Source of the DNA: Alphaproteobacteria bacterium
Lineage (GTDB): Bacteria > Pseudomonadota > Alphaproteobacteria > Micropepsales > Micropepsaceae
Reading direction: 5' to 3'
Assembly (NCBI GenBank): GCA_015654715.1
Contig: JAATGK010000411.1
Coordinates: forward strand, 1-5,882
DNA length: 5,882 bases
The notes beneath the pieces are model-generated. The model was not told the DNA's origin and made no database searches. It saw nothing but the letters and a program-made list of their open reading frames with translations. Position numbers and translations under genes: made by a program. The number at the start of each line of letters is the position of its first letter. Position 1 is the first letter of the stretch. Of this stretch, positions 5,383 through 5,882 are shown piece by piece.

Positions 5383-5882
5383 ATGCTCTTTTTATTCAGC
5401 CAACGGCACAAATCCGGTATTTGGTCCGTGCTGGCCTACGTCGGCTTGGTGCTCGGTCTATCCCCGGGTTGGACGTCGTCGGCGGGCATGCTTAAGCCGT
5501 TCACAGTGGCGGAAGCGGTCGGTGTCGCCGATTTTGGCGACATCAGCCGGTCCGGCAAAGTGGAGGCGATCACGTGGTCGCCAAACGGCAAACTGGTGGC
5601 GGTTCATGCGGCCCGCGGTCTGCTGAAAGCGGATAAAGTTGAAAGCGAGCTGCGGATCTATAACGTATCGATGTTGCGCCGGTTCGCCCACGATGGGCGA
5701 ATAATCCGGCCTGCGAGATCGATCAAGCTCGCCAGCTGTCGTGAGGGACCAATCATCCAGGATATCCGCTGGACGCAAGATTCCGCGGGTGTGGCGATGC
5801 TTGTCTTGGATGGGAGCGGACTTCGTCGCTTGTTTTATTATGCGCTGTCGTCAGGCGCGCTTGTTCCGCTGTCCCGGCGGGG
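5383..5882 (+). CDS. Exported S9-type peptidase, possibly lasso-peptide isopeptidase-like (N-terminal 166 residues)
   Basis: An open frame starts at ATG 5383 and continues past the window end without a stop (166 complete codons). It is the first possible start after an in-frame TGA at 5329-5331. The N-terminus looks like a signal peptide: basic residues (QRHK), a hydrophobic stretch (VLAYVGLVLGL) and a small-residue exit (TSSAG, about 31-35). After it come VADFGDISRSGKVEAITWSPNGKLVAV and, further on, IQDIRWTQDSAGVAMLVLD, the WSPDG-type blades of an S9 beta-propeller. The alpha/beta-hydrolase half with the Ser-Asp-His triad should lie downstream. No good Shine-Dalgarno precedes the ATG, and the receptor stop is only 37 nt upstream, so it probably shares the receptor transcript. 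In lasso-peptide clusters with FecI, FecR and a TonB receptor, the gene in this place is the isopeptidase (Atxe2 type). Other S9 peptidases also occur next to such receptors, so the specific substrate is uncertain. Confidence 0.7.
   Translation, partial: MLFLFSQRHKSGIWSVLAYVGLVLGLSPGWTSSAGMLKPFTVAEAVGVADFGDISRSGKVEAITWSPNGKLVAVHAARGLLKADKVESELRIYNVSMLRRFAHDGRIIRPARSIKLASCREGPIIQDIRWTQDSAGVAMLVLDGSGLRRLFYYALSSGALVPLSRR

Noticed and set aside
5342..5626. 94-codon forward ORF after the receptor
   Set aside because: It overlaps the peptidase gene in another frame and has no recognisable pattern; the frame starting at 5383 carries the signal peptide and propeller motifs.

Overview
The window looks like part of a chromosome from a Gram-negative bacterium, most likely an alphaproteobacterium (Caulobacterales, Sphingomonadales or a Rhizomicrobium-like lineage). 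This rests on moderately high GC, the style of the TonB-dependent receptor, and the gene set of FecI-type sigma factor, FecR-type sigma regulator, receptor with an N-terminal signalling domain, and exported S9-type peptidase. The lineage is an inference from remembered protein families; no search was run.

Layout, all on the + strand. Positions 1-465 are the 3' end of a Fic-family gene whose catalytic part lies outside the window. Positions ~525-965 hold a decayed relic of the catalytic C-terminal domain of an S9 (prolyl oligopeptidase-like) peptidase, broken by frameshifts and stops. Positions ~966-1067 hold the presumed promoter region of the next operon. A FecI-like ECF sigma factor (1068-1616) overlaps by 4 nt with a FecR-like transmembrane sigma regulator (1613-2638). 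A 127-nt gap with a striking RNA-hairpin arrangement over the ribosome-binding site leads to an 859-residue TonB-dependent receptor with an STN signalling domain (2766-5345). A signal-peptide-bearing S9-type peptidase starts at 5383 and runs off the window end.

The four intact genes form a cell-surface signalling and uptake cassette. The receptor binds a substrate outside the cell, its STN domain signals in the periplasm to FecR, FecR controls the sigma factor, and the sigma factor directs transcription of the uptake genes. A downstream exported peptidase suggests that the imported substrate is a peptide. The same gene order accompanies lasso-peptide clusters of the astexin/caulosegnin type, where the S9 enzyme is the lasso isopeptidase. 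No lasso precursor, B or C gene is visible here, so this could be an orphan scavenging cassette, the edge of a lasso cluster, or an unrelated peptide-uptake system.

The two points most worth following are the upstream relic of an apparently related peptidase, which suggests a former tandem copy of the cassette, and two mutually exclusive hairpins that compete for the receptor's Shine-Dalgarno sequence and also involve a possible 32-codon leader ORF.
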